This document shows positions 1-8,689 of a DNA stretch of 24,077 nucleotides, piece after piece. A program made the position numbers and the translations under genes. Every line of letters starts with the position of its first letter. Positions within the stretch are counted from its first letter, which is position 1. The notes beneath the pieces were generated by a model. It ran no database searches, was not told the DNA's origin, and was given only the letters and a program-made list of their open reading frames with translations. Source of the DNA: Trichomonas tenax. Its lineage: Eukaryota; Parabasalia; Trichomonadida; Trichomonadidae. Where the stretch lies: contig JALKBU010000802.1 in NCBI GenBank assembly GCA_023091735.1, positions 1-24,077 of the forward strand, given 5' to 3'.

Positions 1-2
1 GC

Positions 3-77
3 TCGTTGATGATAGAGTTGTGGCTCGTCAACAACACTAACCTGGATGTATTGGTTAGACTACAAAGATATTTATGA
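3..77 (+). CDS. possible 3' end of an upstream gene (partial)
   Basis: The frame starting at base 3 is open for 24 codons and ends in TGA at 75-77. The translation is rich in Leu, Val, Asn and Glu, as expected for the end of a helical protein, and it would run tail-to-tail with the minus-strand gene ending at 302. The other two forward frames stop sooner. There is too little sequence to name a family, and an open stretch of this length could arise by chance. Confidence 0.3.
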   Translation, partial: SLMIELWLVNNTNLDVLVRLQRYL

Positions 78-79
78 CA

Positions 80-200
80 CTTTTTATAAAGGTGACAATT
101 TGCCCGCGCAAAAAGTGACAGTTTATTCATGAAAAGTGACTTTAAGGTTTCCCTGTCACTTTTTGGTGTTCACTTTTGTCATAGACTCTTTCATTTTCAC
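80..200. promoter_or_regulatory. cluster of GTCACTTTT / AAAAGTGAC motifs
   Basis: This gene-free stretch carries AAAAGTGAC-type words near 111 and 132 and the reverse complement (TCACTTTT type) near 155 and 171, with weaker relatives at both edges. TCACTTT matches the trichomonad initiator TCA(Py)T(A/T). The same word lies upstream of several genes in this window. No gene in the window starts here, so the motifs could serve a short RNA, a gene to the left, or be remnants of a lost promoter. The rest of 201-301 is AT-rich with no visible feature. Confidence 0.35.
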
Positions 201-301
201 TCCTTCAAAGAATAAGTTTTGATGTTGTTTAAAAGGTTTTTGAGAGTGCCCTGATGTGGTAAATAATGGTTATATTTAATAAAAAATATATAAAAATTGA
301 T

Positions 302-1816
302 TTACTGCTTTGTATCCGTGAGTCTGCTTGCAATAGTTGACATGCGGGATGGCTGAGAAGAACCGAGCATCGACATTGTTCCAGCCATGTTTGTTGGAGC
401 TCTCCTTCCAAACAATGAGGATTGCATAGCGAGGTTGAATCTAACAATGACTTTACCTGTGCCAATAGTTCTAAGACCGAACTTGTTGTATACAGCGTCG
501 GCACTGAGGGCGCCGAACTTTTCTTCTTCAGTCGCCTCAACAGGCGCCTGCTGCTCGAGGCCGCTGTCTAAGAACATCAATCTAAGTTCCTCGGAAACTC
601 TACCTCTGATTCTCCATACCGGAATATCTATCTCGTGGCAGCCTCTAGACATTGGTAATGGGCACTGCCCATAGCCCTCGACGATTCTAGCACCATCACT
701 TGTGTAGCTATGCAATGTCAGCATCAATGTTGGAGCTGTCTGTGTTTCTGCGCGTGCAACTAAGTCAACTGGTAAGTTGATGGCGCAGACGCCGTTTTCA
801 TCACATAAAGCAAACTGTGAGCATCCAGAAACTGGAATACCGGACTCTTCATTAGCCCAGCCAGCTGGCAGACGGATCTGATACTCAACAGCAACGCCAG
901 GAGCGGAATCCATGATGGCACGAGCGATTTCACCTCTGTAGAACATACGGACTGTTCCTGGTGGATCTGGTGCTTGTGCGAGTGATGAATCGGCCTGACC
1001 TGCCTCGAAAATGGCGCGGCGACGCTTGATGTCTGAGAGTAATGTGTGTTCGAACGGAGTTTCCGCTTCAACGGCATTTTCTATAACATTGAATCTGTAT
1101 CTAACAATTTCGTTTTGATTTGTGAAAAACCTGTATTCGTGATTTGTCTTGTTTGAGAAAGGTGGTCTGACATCAATACGGCCTCCTGGGAAGACTCTAA
1201 TGATACCAAGCAATTCTTCATGAATAGTTCCATTTCTGGATGGAATTGACGCGAAAATATGCATTGATTGTGCATTCATACGAACAACTTCGACCATTTC
1301 TTCGTGGCCATCGCCTTTAAGCACTGCTTCAGCTAATTCATTCGGATCGCGTTCACCAACAGGATTGTAGAATGGAGTATCGATTTCTGATGGATCAATA
1401 TATCTGTCTTCGGCGACTTTCGTGAAAATTTCGTTTCCTATATATGAATCATTTTCTTGTCGGCGTTTCATGATGATGTCATGGTATTTGTTCGCAAGAG
1501 ATGGATTGTCACATATTGGAATACCGCTTATTATGTTTTTAACTTCTGTTGGGGAGAATATTTTTTGTTGCCAGTCAATATCGCACGTAATCTTAACTTC
1601 ATTTGTATCAATGAGGTCCTCGAGTGGTTTTCCGTCATTGTGGTCCTCTTCTTCTGGATTTGCGCTTTCCTTTGGCTCATTTGTTGGCGGAGTCTGAGGA
1701 TTCTCAGGGACACCCATCCTCTGAAGTTCGATACGAATCTTCACGAGGCCTGTGGGATCCTGAGTTCTATGGGTCGCCCAGTCGAGTCTGTTCTCTGTTG
1801 GTTCAAAATCAGTCAT
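302..1816 (-). CDS. MKS1: MKS1-like B9-domain protein of the ciliary transition zone
   Basis: This 504-residue protein matches Meckel syndrome type 1 protein, a B9-domain member of the MKS module that gates the base of cilia and flagella. The B9 domain lies at about residues 288-403: RGEIARA near 294, the VEGYG turn at 379-383 followed by a proline and a Gly-Cys-His stretch, then an IPVWR strand. After it comes a segment with FGLRT at 446-450 and a GTGKV turn, which matches the C-terminal part of animal MKS1 (FGLRTETTGTV) and separates it from B9D1 and B9D2. Length is close to human MKS1 (about 559). The N-terminal 70 residues are acidic and Pro-rich and probably disordered. It starts at the first ATG; stop and poly(A) signal overlap as TAAAT. 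No clear initiator is visible at the ATG. The family call is firm; the cellular role is inferred from the family. Confidence 0.85.
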   Translation of the reverse strand: MTDFEPTENRLDWATHRTQDPTGLVKIRIELQRMGVPENPQTPPTNEPKESANPEEEDHNDGKPLEDLIDTNEVKITCDIDWQQKIFSPTEVKNIISGIPICDNPSLANKYHDIIMKRRQENDSYIGNEIFTKVAEDRYIDPSEIDTPFYNPVGERDPNELAEAVLKGDGHEEMVEVVRMNAQSMHIFASIPSRNGTIHEELLGIIRVFPGGRIDVRPPFSNKTNHEYRFFTNQNEIVRYRFNVIENAVEAETPFEHTLLSDIKRRRAIFEAGQADSSLAQAPDPPGTVRMFYRGEIARAIMDSAPGVAVEYQIRLPAGWANEESGIPVSGCSQFALCDENGVCAINLPVDLVARAETQTAPTLMLTLHSYTSDGARIVEGYGQCPLPMSRGCHEIDIPVWRIRGRVSEELRLMFLDSGLEQQAPVEATEEEKFGALSADAVYNKFGLRTIGTGKVIVRFNLAMQSSLFGRRAPTNMAGTMSMLGSSQPSRMSTIASRLTDTKQ

Positions 1817-2404
1817 TTATTATTTAATAACGTTAATAAATTTTAAACTTTCAAAAAATTTTATTTGGATTTTATTTTAAATTCATTATCATATTAATAA
1901 GTAAATCATTTTGGCTGTTAAAATCGCCTTTTCTTTTTACTTTTTTGATTTCCATTTTCTTCGGCCACCAAAATGTAAATTTTCTTCATTATGTGTGAGA
2001 TAAAAATCTTTATTTATGATATATAACTATACATAACTATTTTTACTATAAATTTATTGGTTAAAAATCTGAAGCTCTATTTTAGAAAGTAAGATATTTC
2101 ATTGTTTTATGCATGGAAATCAGAATTAACTTTTCATGTTTTTTCTCAGTGTTGACATCAATCAATGGCTATATAATATGTTTTTATATGATGCAGAGTT
2201 TATGGTTATCATTTTTGAATGCACATTCATGAAATATCATTAGATATTTAGACATTATTTTTTTCATTTGATACAAATTATCAAACACAGTGATGGTGTT
2301 CACGCGTTTGAGCTTTGAGTAAAGAATTTTCTTGATTGGTGATAAAAAGCATGAAAATATTTAATAACGCTTTCCATTTTATTCAAACAACAAGATTAAT
2401 GGAT
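1817..2404. other. intergenic, AT-rich
   Basis: These 588 bases separate two minus-strand genes and should hold the MKS1 promoter. Short open frames here have no coding character. No RNA gene, repeat or clear initiator was recognised. Confidence 0.5.
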
Positions 2405-3574
2405 TTAACAAATATAACAAAAAGGAAGTCCTCCCTTCTGTTTAAAGTATTCGACAAACTCAGTATTCCCGAAGTTTTGCGCAATTTCAAGAAAGTTCTG
2501 TCCATTGTTAATAACAGACTGTGTGTTTGCGCCGTGATCGACTAAAATTTTGGCTGTATCTATGTTTCCAAGCATAGCAGTGATATTTAATGGTGTGTAG
2601 CCTCTACTGTTCCGTATCTCAGTATCAGCACCATTCTCTACAAGGAGATTTGCCAATAAAACATTGTCCTTGCATGATCGAATGAGTAATGTTTCTTCTT
2701 CTTCTCCAAACTTAGCATTGACATCAGCACCGTTCTTGATCAAGAACCGTATCAACATTAAGTTGTTTGCCTCATACGCGTCTTCAAGAAGCGATGTGGC
2801 AATGAAACTATTCAAACCTCCATTCTTCTGAAGGAAATATGAAAATGCAAGTGTTGAGCATGATGTTACAGACATTGACGCCAACACTATGTTTGGTGTG
2901 TATTCATTGATAAACCATTGCAATATTTCATATCTATGGCACTTAACAGTAGCAAATATCAATGATTCTTGTATTTTTGTAACACTTTGATGAATTTCTT
3001 CACACAATTCAATGTTGCCGCTGATAATTGCACATTCCATTGTGTTGATTGTAGGTTTCATGCCATTCATCTGTAGGAACCTAAATATCTGAGTATTACC
3101 AAGAACTGCGGCAAAATCAAGTAAATTCAATCTGATACCTGTAACTTTATCATATCCGATTATGTCGTAAAATCCTTTCTGTATAGACAACTCTGTCAGC
3201 AAATAGAAATTATCGTCTAATATCGCACGGAGAGGACCTCCTTCTTCGAAAATTTCTTCGTAATCAAACAAATCATCTTTATCACGTATAGAAATTAGAT
3301 ATTTTGTGAACAGAAATCGAGGATCTCCAATGATTTTAAAATTACATTTGATGAAAAATTTAGCAAGTAACATCCATTTAAAGCGAAAAACTTTCGAAAA
3401 CTGTAATACACACGCTCTAACATAGTCTCGTAGCTCTGGTGTTAAACTTTGAACATAATCGATTAATTTTTCCAAGTCAACTTCTGTTAAATTTATGATT
3501 TTCTCTTCTATTTCGTACATTGGCATTAAGTCCGGCGGAATAGTACTCTGGTCAAGATAAAAACTTTCATTCAT
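2405..3574 (-). CDS. ankyrin-repeat protein, trichomonad type
   Basis: A 389-residue protein with the layout of the very large trichomonad ankyrin family. A helical N-terminal half (about 20-200) resembles the DUF3447-type region that precedes ankyrin repeats in these proteins: LLDFAAVLGN near 151, then a CAIISGNIELC helix pair near 181. At least three to four ankyrin repeats follow at about 260-380, with the hallmarks NGADVNAK (281), NGADTEIRN (314), GYTPLNITAMLGN (325) and DHGAN (346). The protein ends soon after the last repeat. The first ATG is used; a GTCACTTTT word lies about 60 bases upstream on the coding strand (3629-3637). Stop reads TAAAT. Partner and role cannot be told from sequence; ankyrin stacks bind other proteins. 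Confidence 0.85.
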   Translation of the reverse strand: MNESFYLDQSTIPPDLMPMYEIEEKIINLTEVDLEKLIDYVQSLTPELRDYVRACVLQFSKVFRFKWMLLAKFFIKCNFKIIGDPRFLFTKYLISIRDKDDLFDYEEIFEEGGPLRAILDDNFYLLTELSIQKGFYDIIGYDKVTGIRLNLLDFAAVLGNTQIFRFLQMNGMKPTINTMECAIISGNIELCEEIHQSVTKIQESLIFATVKCHRYEILQWFINEYTPNIVLASMSVTSCSTLAFSYFLQKNGGLNSFIATSLLEDAYEANNLMLIRFLIKNGADVNAKFGEEEETLLIRSCKDNVLLANLLVENGADTEIRNSRGYTPLNITAMLGNIDTAKILVDHGANTQSVINNGQNFLEIAQNFGNTEFVEYFKQKGGLPFCYIC

Positions 3575-3932
3575 TCAGTCATACAACAAAACAAAAATAA
3601 ATTCGTCGTGTAAAATAAAATTCTTGGCAAAAGTGACGTATTTTGAAAAGTTTACAAAAAGTAACTTTTCTAAAATGATTCACTTTTGTCGAATATTTCA
3701 AATTTTTGTCATGTAATGTTGATTTTTTTGACACTTAATGAAACAATGAGAAATCAAACCAGATGACTTTGAATACATAACGAGCAGTTCTTAAGCTAAC
3801 ATTTGGAAAACAGAAAAGATAAAAATGAAAACAATTTGATGAAATATTAATTCGTTTTATTTACAATTGTAGTGTGATAAATACAAACATTCATATATAA
3901 TGGTGTAATGAGGGGTGATTCTGTTGATAGAT
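3575..3932. other. intergenic with GTCACTTTT motifs in both orientations
   Basis: This is the upstream region of the ankyrin gene. It contains AAAAGTGAC at 3629-3637 (GTCACTTTT on the ankyrin coding strand) and TTCACTTTTGTC near 3678 on the plus strand. The rest is AT-rich with no gene seen. Confidence 0.45.
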
Positions 3933-4175
3933 TTACGCTGCTTTGTTGGACATATCTGATAAATCAAGATCAACGATCTCTGGAGTGGCCTTTAAATTCA
4001 AGGCGTCCTCTTTTGTGCCTGCAGAGTGTGTTGGGAGATCAACAATATCTTGAGGTGGAATTGGAGGTTGGCCAGGATCAGGATAACCCTTGTATTTTGT
4101 GTCCTCTTTCTTTTCGCCCTCTGGCATTACGGCAGCTTCCGGTTTAAATGTTACTTCATCCTCTTCTTTACACAT
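3933..4175 (-). CDS. small acidic, Pro-rich protein, unknown
   Basis: From the first ATG (4173-4175) this encodes 80 residues. The same frame is open a further 15 codons upstream to a TGA but has no earlier ATG, so a TTG start or an upstream exon cannot be excluded. The sequence is rich in Glu, Lys and Pro with a proline run in the middle and an acidic VDLDLSDM-type tail; it is probably disordered. Composition is coding-like (many GAA, AAG and CCA codons) and the stop sits in TAAAT, as in its neighbours. A CACTTTTT word lies about 50 bases upstream of the ATG. No family was recognised. Confidence 0.55.
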   Translation of the reverse strand: MCKEEDEVTFKPEAAVMPEGEKKEDTKYKGYPDPGQPPIPPQDIVDLPTHSAGTKEDALNLKATPEIVDLDLSDMSNKAA

Positions 4176-4828
4176 ATAATTTTTTAGTTTTTCAAAATCT
4201 CTAAAAGTTCCGTCTTTCAAAAAGTGTCAGTGCGTTAAGCAAAATAAGTCATTCCCTTTTATTTTTGTCTGAAACTTTGCATATTAAATACAGTATATAT
4301 ATGTATACTATACCCAGAATATTTTTTAATTTCTTCTTTTAGTTTTCTAGATACGCAAAATCACATAATTTCTCTGAATTTATTTAGCTTATAGTTAAGG
4401 CTTCACTGACACCATTTAATTTTTAACCTTATTGGTGGAAAGTTGGTAATTTGAGCCCGAGTTATTAGCATAGCAAGCATAAATAAAAATGTTTGAAGTG
4501 TAGTGTTGGATATAGTAATGATCCATCGATAAAATGTATTGTCTCATTTTTCATATCTTTGAACTTTTTTGTAACATCCGAAATACACACTAGAAGAATG
4601 CATTCTGGATGAATTTTTAACCTTAATTTTAAATCTCAGCACTCGGTGCTATTCATGAAATTTTGAAACAGTACATTTACGGTAAAAAATTATCATATAT
4701 ATACATGAAATATAGCCCCTGGTTTCTAAACTAGATGCTGAGATATGAAGATCGAAAAAATAAATCCTTCTCCGTCCACTGACACAAATGGGACTTTTTT
4801 ATTTTTTGCAAATTTTTAGAAAAATCAT
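4176..4828. other. intergenic, no gene seen
   Basis: AT-rich sequence with stops in all frames. No RNA gene or promoter could be assigned. It ends at the edge of the dispersed repeat that begins at 4829. Confidence 0.4.
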
Positions 4829-4938
4829 TACGCTTTTCGAAAAAGTGAAAAAAATGTGTCCTGAGTTCCATGTCCAGTGTTCTCTGGTGTGTGCCTATTT
4901 TAAAATTCATTTTTGTGTTTGTTTATTTTAGATACACC
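4829..4938 (+). repeat. dispersed repeat, copy A (inverted partner at 9544-9664)
   Basis: Starting at TACGCTTTTCG and ending at GATACACC, this block matches the reverse complement of 9544-9664 almost base for base, apart from an indel of about 11 bases near the GTTTGTTT stretch and a few substitutions. The flanks on both sides are unrelated, which defines the ends. It could be a MITE-like element or the terminal part of a larger transposon. No coding capacity. Confidence 0.8.
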
Positions 4939-4949
4939 AGTTAGTTATA

Positions 4950-4995
4950 AACATTTTGATAAACTATACCGCTAGGTATAGTTTATCAAAATGTT
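4950..4995. repeat. perfect palindromic hairpin, 21-bp arms, 4-nt loop
   Basis: The left arm 4950-4970 and right arm 4975-4995 are perfect reverse complements around the loop GCTA. It begins only 12 bases beyond the end of repeat copy A. As RNA or single-stranded DNA it would fold into an unbroken hairpin. The inverted repeat partner at 9544 has no such palindrome beside it. Confidence 0.9.
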
Positions 4996-5040
4996 AGACT
5001 CGGGACATAAATAAGCTAATTCTTTTAAAATTTACTTTTT

Positions 5041-5081
5041 TATAACTTCCAATAATATATAAAAAATATAACTTCCAATAA
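5041..5081. repeat. short direct repeat TATAACTTCCAATAA, two copies
   Basis: The 15-mer occurs at 5041-5055 and 5067-5081, separated by an AT-only spacer, just downstream of the tail-collar-like gene. It may be a local slippage duplication. Confidence 0.7.
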
Positions 5082-5115
5082 AAATATAAAAATATAAATT
5101 TCAAAAAATATTTTT

Positions 5116-5496
5116 TTAATTAGTTCTATACCAAGCATACACAGTAATATACGGTGGCATGTAATCTGTGTTTTTAAATTCTGGATTATCATATATGTGA
5201 ATAAATTCATTTTTATCATTAAATAATAATTGAACTGTCCAATTTGATCCAGTATCATCTAACGCTCCTGCTTTAAATCCACCTGAATTAACATCTTGAC
5301 ACATACAATTATGATTATGCTGTGGTAAATTAGCAACAGATATCTTTTTAGAACCACCAGTTTGATTACTACTATTAGCACAATATAAAAATCTATCAAC
5401 GATTTCTGTCCATGTACCAAATCCTAAAGCTATACTAGGATTAGTTCTATTCATAGATGTATAGATAGAACCTTTGACATATAAGGGACACACCAT
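5116..5496 (-). CDS. phage tail-collar / baseplate-like protein
   Basis: A 126-residue protein that resembles the C-terminal collar domain of phage short tail fibres and baseplate proteins. Seen directly: GSIYTSMNRTNP (9-20) followed by GTW (27-29) and DRFLYC (34-39), then GG (47-48), LPQHNH (57-62), and a terminal YMPPYITVYAWYRTN (112-126). The order GSIY...GTW...RF...GG...LPxHxH...PPYxxVYxWxR is the usual collar signature, in which the histidines help bind metal in phage fibres. It starts at an ATG and ends in TAA. A second, truncated relative lies at 23386-23661 inside the element-like region, suggesting an origin in a virus-like mobile element or transfer from a phage. Function in the host is unknown. 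Confidence 0.7.
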   Translation of the reverse strand: MVCPLYVKGSIYTSMNRTNPSIALGFGTWTEIVDRFLYCANSSNQTGGSKKISVANLPQHNHNCMCQDVNSGGFKAGALDDTGSNWTVQLLFNDKNEFIHIYDNPEFKNTDYMPPYITVYAWYRTN

Positions 5497-5542
5497 TCAA
5501 TTAAGTTCTATAAAGTTCTTGTAAACAATAAAAATTTTAAGC

Positions 5543-5594
5543 AAAGGAAGGAAAGGAAAAAGGGAGAAGAAGAAGAAAAGAAGAAGGAGAGGGA
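5543..5594. repeat. 52-nt uninterrupted purine tract
   Basis: All 52 bases are A or G on the plus strand (pyrimidine on the other strand). Such tracts can form triplex DNA, or act as polypurine primers in retroelements; no retroelement genes are visible here. The ORFs read across it on the minus strand (Phe/Ser-rich) are probably not real. Confidence 0.8.
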
Positions 5595-5634
5595 CATCTT
5601 TGAAATCTTGGCGAACTTTGATTGCTTTTGAACT

Positions 5635-5670
5635 GCCTTCGGCGCCAGCGGCGTCATCATCGCTGAAGGC
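5635..5670. repeat. GC-rich hairpin in AT-rich DNA
   Basis: 5635-5644 pairs with 5661-5670 in a 10-bp stem with one G-T wobble, leaving a 16-nt loop. The patch from about 5630 to 5675 is far richer in GC than its surroundings. It lies within an open frame without an ATG start (5508-5762, minus), which I do not call as a gene. Confidence 0.6.
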
Positions 5671-5915
5671 CCGATTTTTTTGATATTTTGAGTGTCCACA
5701 AAACACCCAAAATATGTTACTTTTCCAAAGCGTAGGGACAATTTAAAATTCTCAAAATTCAATGTATAAAGATTTGAAATTTTCGATGTTTTCTGAAACA
5801 GAAGTATTGAAAAGGACGATAATGGTTATTTCGGCAATTTAAAATTTTTCGATATAAGTTTACAACTCTTCCAGATGTTTACTTATAAACTAAAAATATT
5901 TATGCTGAATGTGAA

Positions 5916-5954
5916 GGTTCCATAGTGTAATGGCTATCACTGGGAACTCTGAAT
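5916..5954 (+). pseudogene. 5' half of a tRNA-Gln(CUG) gene
   Basis: The sequence follows eukaryotic tRNA-Gln from position 1 to 39: acceptor strand GGTTCCA, then TA, D arm GTGT-AATGGCTA-TCAC with the A-box TAGTGTAATGG, anticodon 5' strand GGGAA and loop CTCTGAA with anticodon CTG. After position 39 the expected TTCCC strand, variable loop, T arm (B box) and 3' acceptor strand are absent and unrelated AT-rich sequence follows. Without the B box and 3' half it cannot give a tRNA. I did not find the missing half elsewhere in the window. Confidence 0.75.
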
Positions 5955-6094
5955 CAATATGTCAATTTTAATCATCATATTAATATCGTATCAATCACTC
6001 GCATTTTATCTTCATTATGATATTACATCAATTTATCTCATTAGATTGCCATTTTGATATGAAATCAATCATTTAAGTTTAATCGTCATTATGA

Positions 6095-6178
6095 TTTAAA
6101 TGTCCATTATCAATTGCAGTTGAAACTCATTCTCTTGAAATTGTTCAATATCTTAAATCTAAAGGAGCCACACAATGA
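6095..6178 (+). pseudogene. ankyrin-repeat C-terminal relic
   Basis: A 27-codon open stretch ending in TGA reads PLSIAVETHSLEIVQYLKSK-GATQ (split here), which is one good ankyrin repeat (PLxIAVxxxSLEIVQYLxSKGA) with a natural C-terminal end as seen in trichomonad ankyrin proteins. A TGA lies directly upstream in frame and no ATG or further repeats are visible, so this is the stump of a lost gene. Confidence 0.6.
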
Positions 6179-6474
6179 ATGGTTTACTAAGTTTTCGATA
6201 TGGATAAATTCTATAATTGAGCATTCCTATTGTTCAAAACATATTTCATCTAAATTTAAGGATTGAAAAGTTAAATTGATGAATAAATATGTTCTGTATT
6301 TATATGTATAGGAAGGCAATTTGATAAAGAAAATGGTTAATAAGTCAAGCCATGTAGCCAATTATCCAAAAGAAAGAACAAAGGCCTTCTGCAGCAAAAA
6401 TACAAAATGAATCATATTAATATGATGAACATTAACAAAATCATGGATATAAATTGAAAAAAAATCGATAAATG

Positions 6475-7764
6475 TTATTCTTCAAGTGCTTCGAAATGAG
6501 AAAGAATATATTTTCTCATCAGAATGAGTTCCTCACCTTCCTCTTCGTAATCATGAATGGCCTCATAGATTGTGTTATGGATGAGTTCTATAATTGCAGG
6601 GATATCCTTATATGAGAGAATTTCATTTATTGCTGCATATATAGAATATCGAACCCGCATCACGCCACACTCGAATAAGCCTTCTCCAAACAATAGACAT
6701 TCCTCAAGCAAACTCATGTCTGAGCAAAAGAAATCAGTAAATGATCTTATCAAAGAAAATAAAAATATCGAAACGTGAACTTTGATCTTGAATCTTCCAT
6801 TTGTGCAATGCAATAAAACATGAACTAATTCACCATTATCCCAGAATATATCCAAGAATGCTGTGGGGTCTAAATTTAAAACATTCATAAGTATTTCGAT
6901 CAATATTTGAGCATTATCTGGAATTTGTTCATTATTTATATTCCGAAGCGTTTTGTTCAGCAGCGATTGGCAAGGATCACTTAACAGATATCTATAGTTT
7001 CCATCACAGACGGCCTTAAGAATGCTAAGCCTAAAATCAAAAAATTTTTCAATCGAATTATTTAACAATTGTTCACATATTGGATCTCCTATTCCCAGGT
7101 TATATACAAGTACTACTTCTGCACATTTCACAGCTTTTTCACAACTATTTGATGATATTTCGCATAATCTACAAATAAATATTTGAACATCTCTATTTTG
7201 TGCCAAAATGATGTTGTAATCTAATACTGTCATTACAAAGTTACACAGGGCATCTGTCATTAATTCATCAAATAATATTTGGCCAGAAATACAATTTTGG
7301 ACGAAATGCATAAGAATGTTAGTTAGATGCTTACTGTTATCGTAGCTTATCATATGTGACTCAGTATACAAAGTAAAAATACTGAAAACAGAAATTAAAA
7401 ATGAAGTATTTTGATTTTTGATTTCACAATCAATCATATTTTCAAGATTTTGACCCAAGAAGTCCAAAAAATCTGTCAAATGTGAATGCTCAGATTTCTT
7501 TAAGATTGATTCAATTAATTTGATGGCTTCGGTTCGGATAGCAGCATCTTCATCATTAAGATTCGATGCTATGCATCGAATATTGTCGTCTTCTATGAAT
7601 AAATTGTTTGATTCCTTTACAAATTGCGAAATTCGATTCAAATATTCCATTTTTTGAGGAATTTCTGTAGCATCGTTAAGATCTGTTATCAATGCATTGA
7701 TAGAATCAGTTACAGATGAAGATGATGAAGTGATTTTTCCTTTGTAATCAAAATCTGAATTCAT
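6475..7764 (-). CDS. alpha-helical protein, probably ARM/HEAT fold, unknown
   Basis: From the first ATG (7762-7764) this encodes 429 residues; the frame extends ten codons further upstream but without an ATG. The protein is almost wholly helical, with repeated amphipathic helix pairs such as DEDAAIRTEAIKLIESIL near the N-terminus and RVRYSIYAAINEIL near the C-terminus, typical of armadillo/HEAT superhelices; a Ser run precedes the first helix. Trichomonads have many such proteins of unknown role. On the coding strand AAAAAGTGAC ends about 13 bases before the ATG, in the opposite orientation to the usual initiator. No named family could be assigned. Confidence 0.7.
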   Translation of the reverse strand: MNSDFDYKGKITSSSSSVTDSINALITDLNDATEIPQKMEYLNRISQFVKESNNLFIEDDNIRCIASNLNDEDAAIRTEAIKLIESILKKSEHSHLTDFLDFLGQNLENMIDCEIKNQNTSFLISVFSIFTLYTESHMISYDNSKHLTNILMHFVQNCISGQILFDELMTDALCNFVMTVLDYNIILAQNRDVQIFICRLCEISSNSCEKAVKCAEVVLVYNLGIGDPICEQLLNNSIEKFFDFRLSILKAVCDGNYRYLLSDPCQSLLNKTLRNINNEQIPDNAQILIEILMNVLNLDPTAFLDIFWDNGELVHVLLHCTNGRFKIKVHVSIFLFSLIRSFTDFFCSDMSLLEECLLFGEGLFECGVMRVRYSIYAAINEILSYKDIPAIIELIHNTIYEAIHDYEEEGEELILMRKYILSHFEALEE

Positions 7765-8689
7765 TAATATTTTGTCACTTTTTAGATTTACCAAAAGTCA
7801 TCTTTCGATCATTACCAGAGAATTATCTCCTTCAACATTCAATTCTTTCGACGAAATTTATACCATTGGCTTCTATAGACGATGTTAAAGCGATTTTATA
7901 AAATCTTGAGTCAAAATATGAAACATTATCTTATTAGTTACGATTCCACTCTCATTTATTTTCGATGTGATTGCATTTGCTAAACATTTTATACGATTTA
8001 AAAAAAATTTTCTTACCAAAAATGTAAAAATTACCAATTCAGTACTTAAAAATTGTTCATGACTCTTTATGCTCTTTCATACCATTGAATTGCTGCTTCA
8101 AAATTTTAACATATTTTTGGTTCTTGCATCAATATTTTGCTTAACAGAAAGGTTTTCATAGAATGCTGATTATTGCATTTGATAGTCCTACTGTTGTTTA
8201 ACTAAAAGGCCTTGATTTACTGATATTTTTGTGAATAATTTTCAAAATTATCTCATTGTCTCATGATTATGCATTTCAAAAATCCTCGAAAATCACGCCT
8301 GTGATACACCTGGTGGACGACACTGTATTGAAATAGGAGATGCATCTAATATTTAGGAGATGAAAATTATATACAGATATATTTATATATACATGTGCAG
8401 AATGCTGTATCTATTCTAATTAATCAAATCTGAGCGTTTGAAAATTTAAATATTATCTATCTCTAATAATGACTATAGTCAACTATATTTCAATTTATAT
8501 TGCCCAGGCCTGTATAGAACATGGAGCATTGAATCGAAATCTAGATGTTTCTGTAAAAATACATCAGAATTGCAAAAATGTGAGATTTTTGAGTGACTTT
8601 ATGGTCTTCAGCAGTTTCTCTAAGTACAAGCAGTGTATTCTAGTTAGTAAAATGCTGTAAAATCCCTTCAAAAGCCTATATCTTAAACA
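7765..8689. other. intergenic, AT-rich
   Basis: No convincing gene. A 63-codon frame at 8469-8660 has no family features and is probably chance. The shared upstream region of the 6475-7764 gene lies at its left end. Confidence 0.4.

Noticed and set aside
36..46. ACTAACCTGG as a trichomonad intron 3' end
   Set aside because: It lacks the ACACACAG part of the reported 3' splice motif and no matching GTATGT donor is in view.
5508..5762. 84-codon and 69-codon minus-strand frames
   Set aside because: No ATG start, and half of the sequence is translation of the purine tract. Treated as repeat-like DNA.
8469..8660. 63-codon plus-strand frame
   Set aside because: Short, no motif and no context; AT-rich chance frame.
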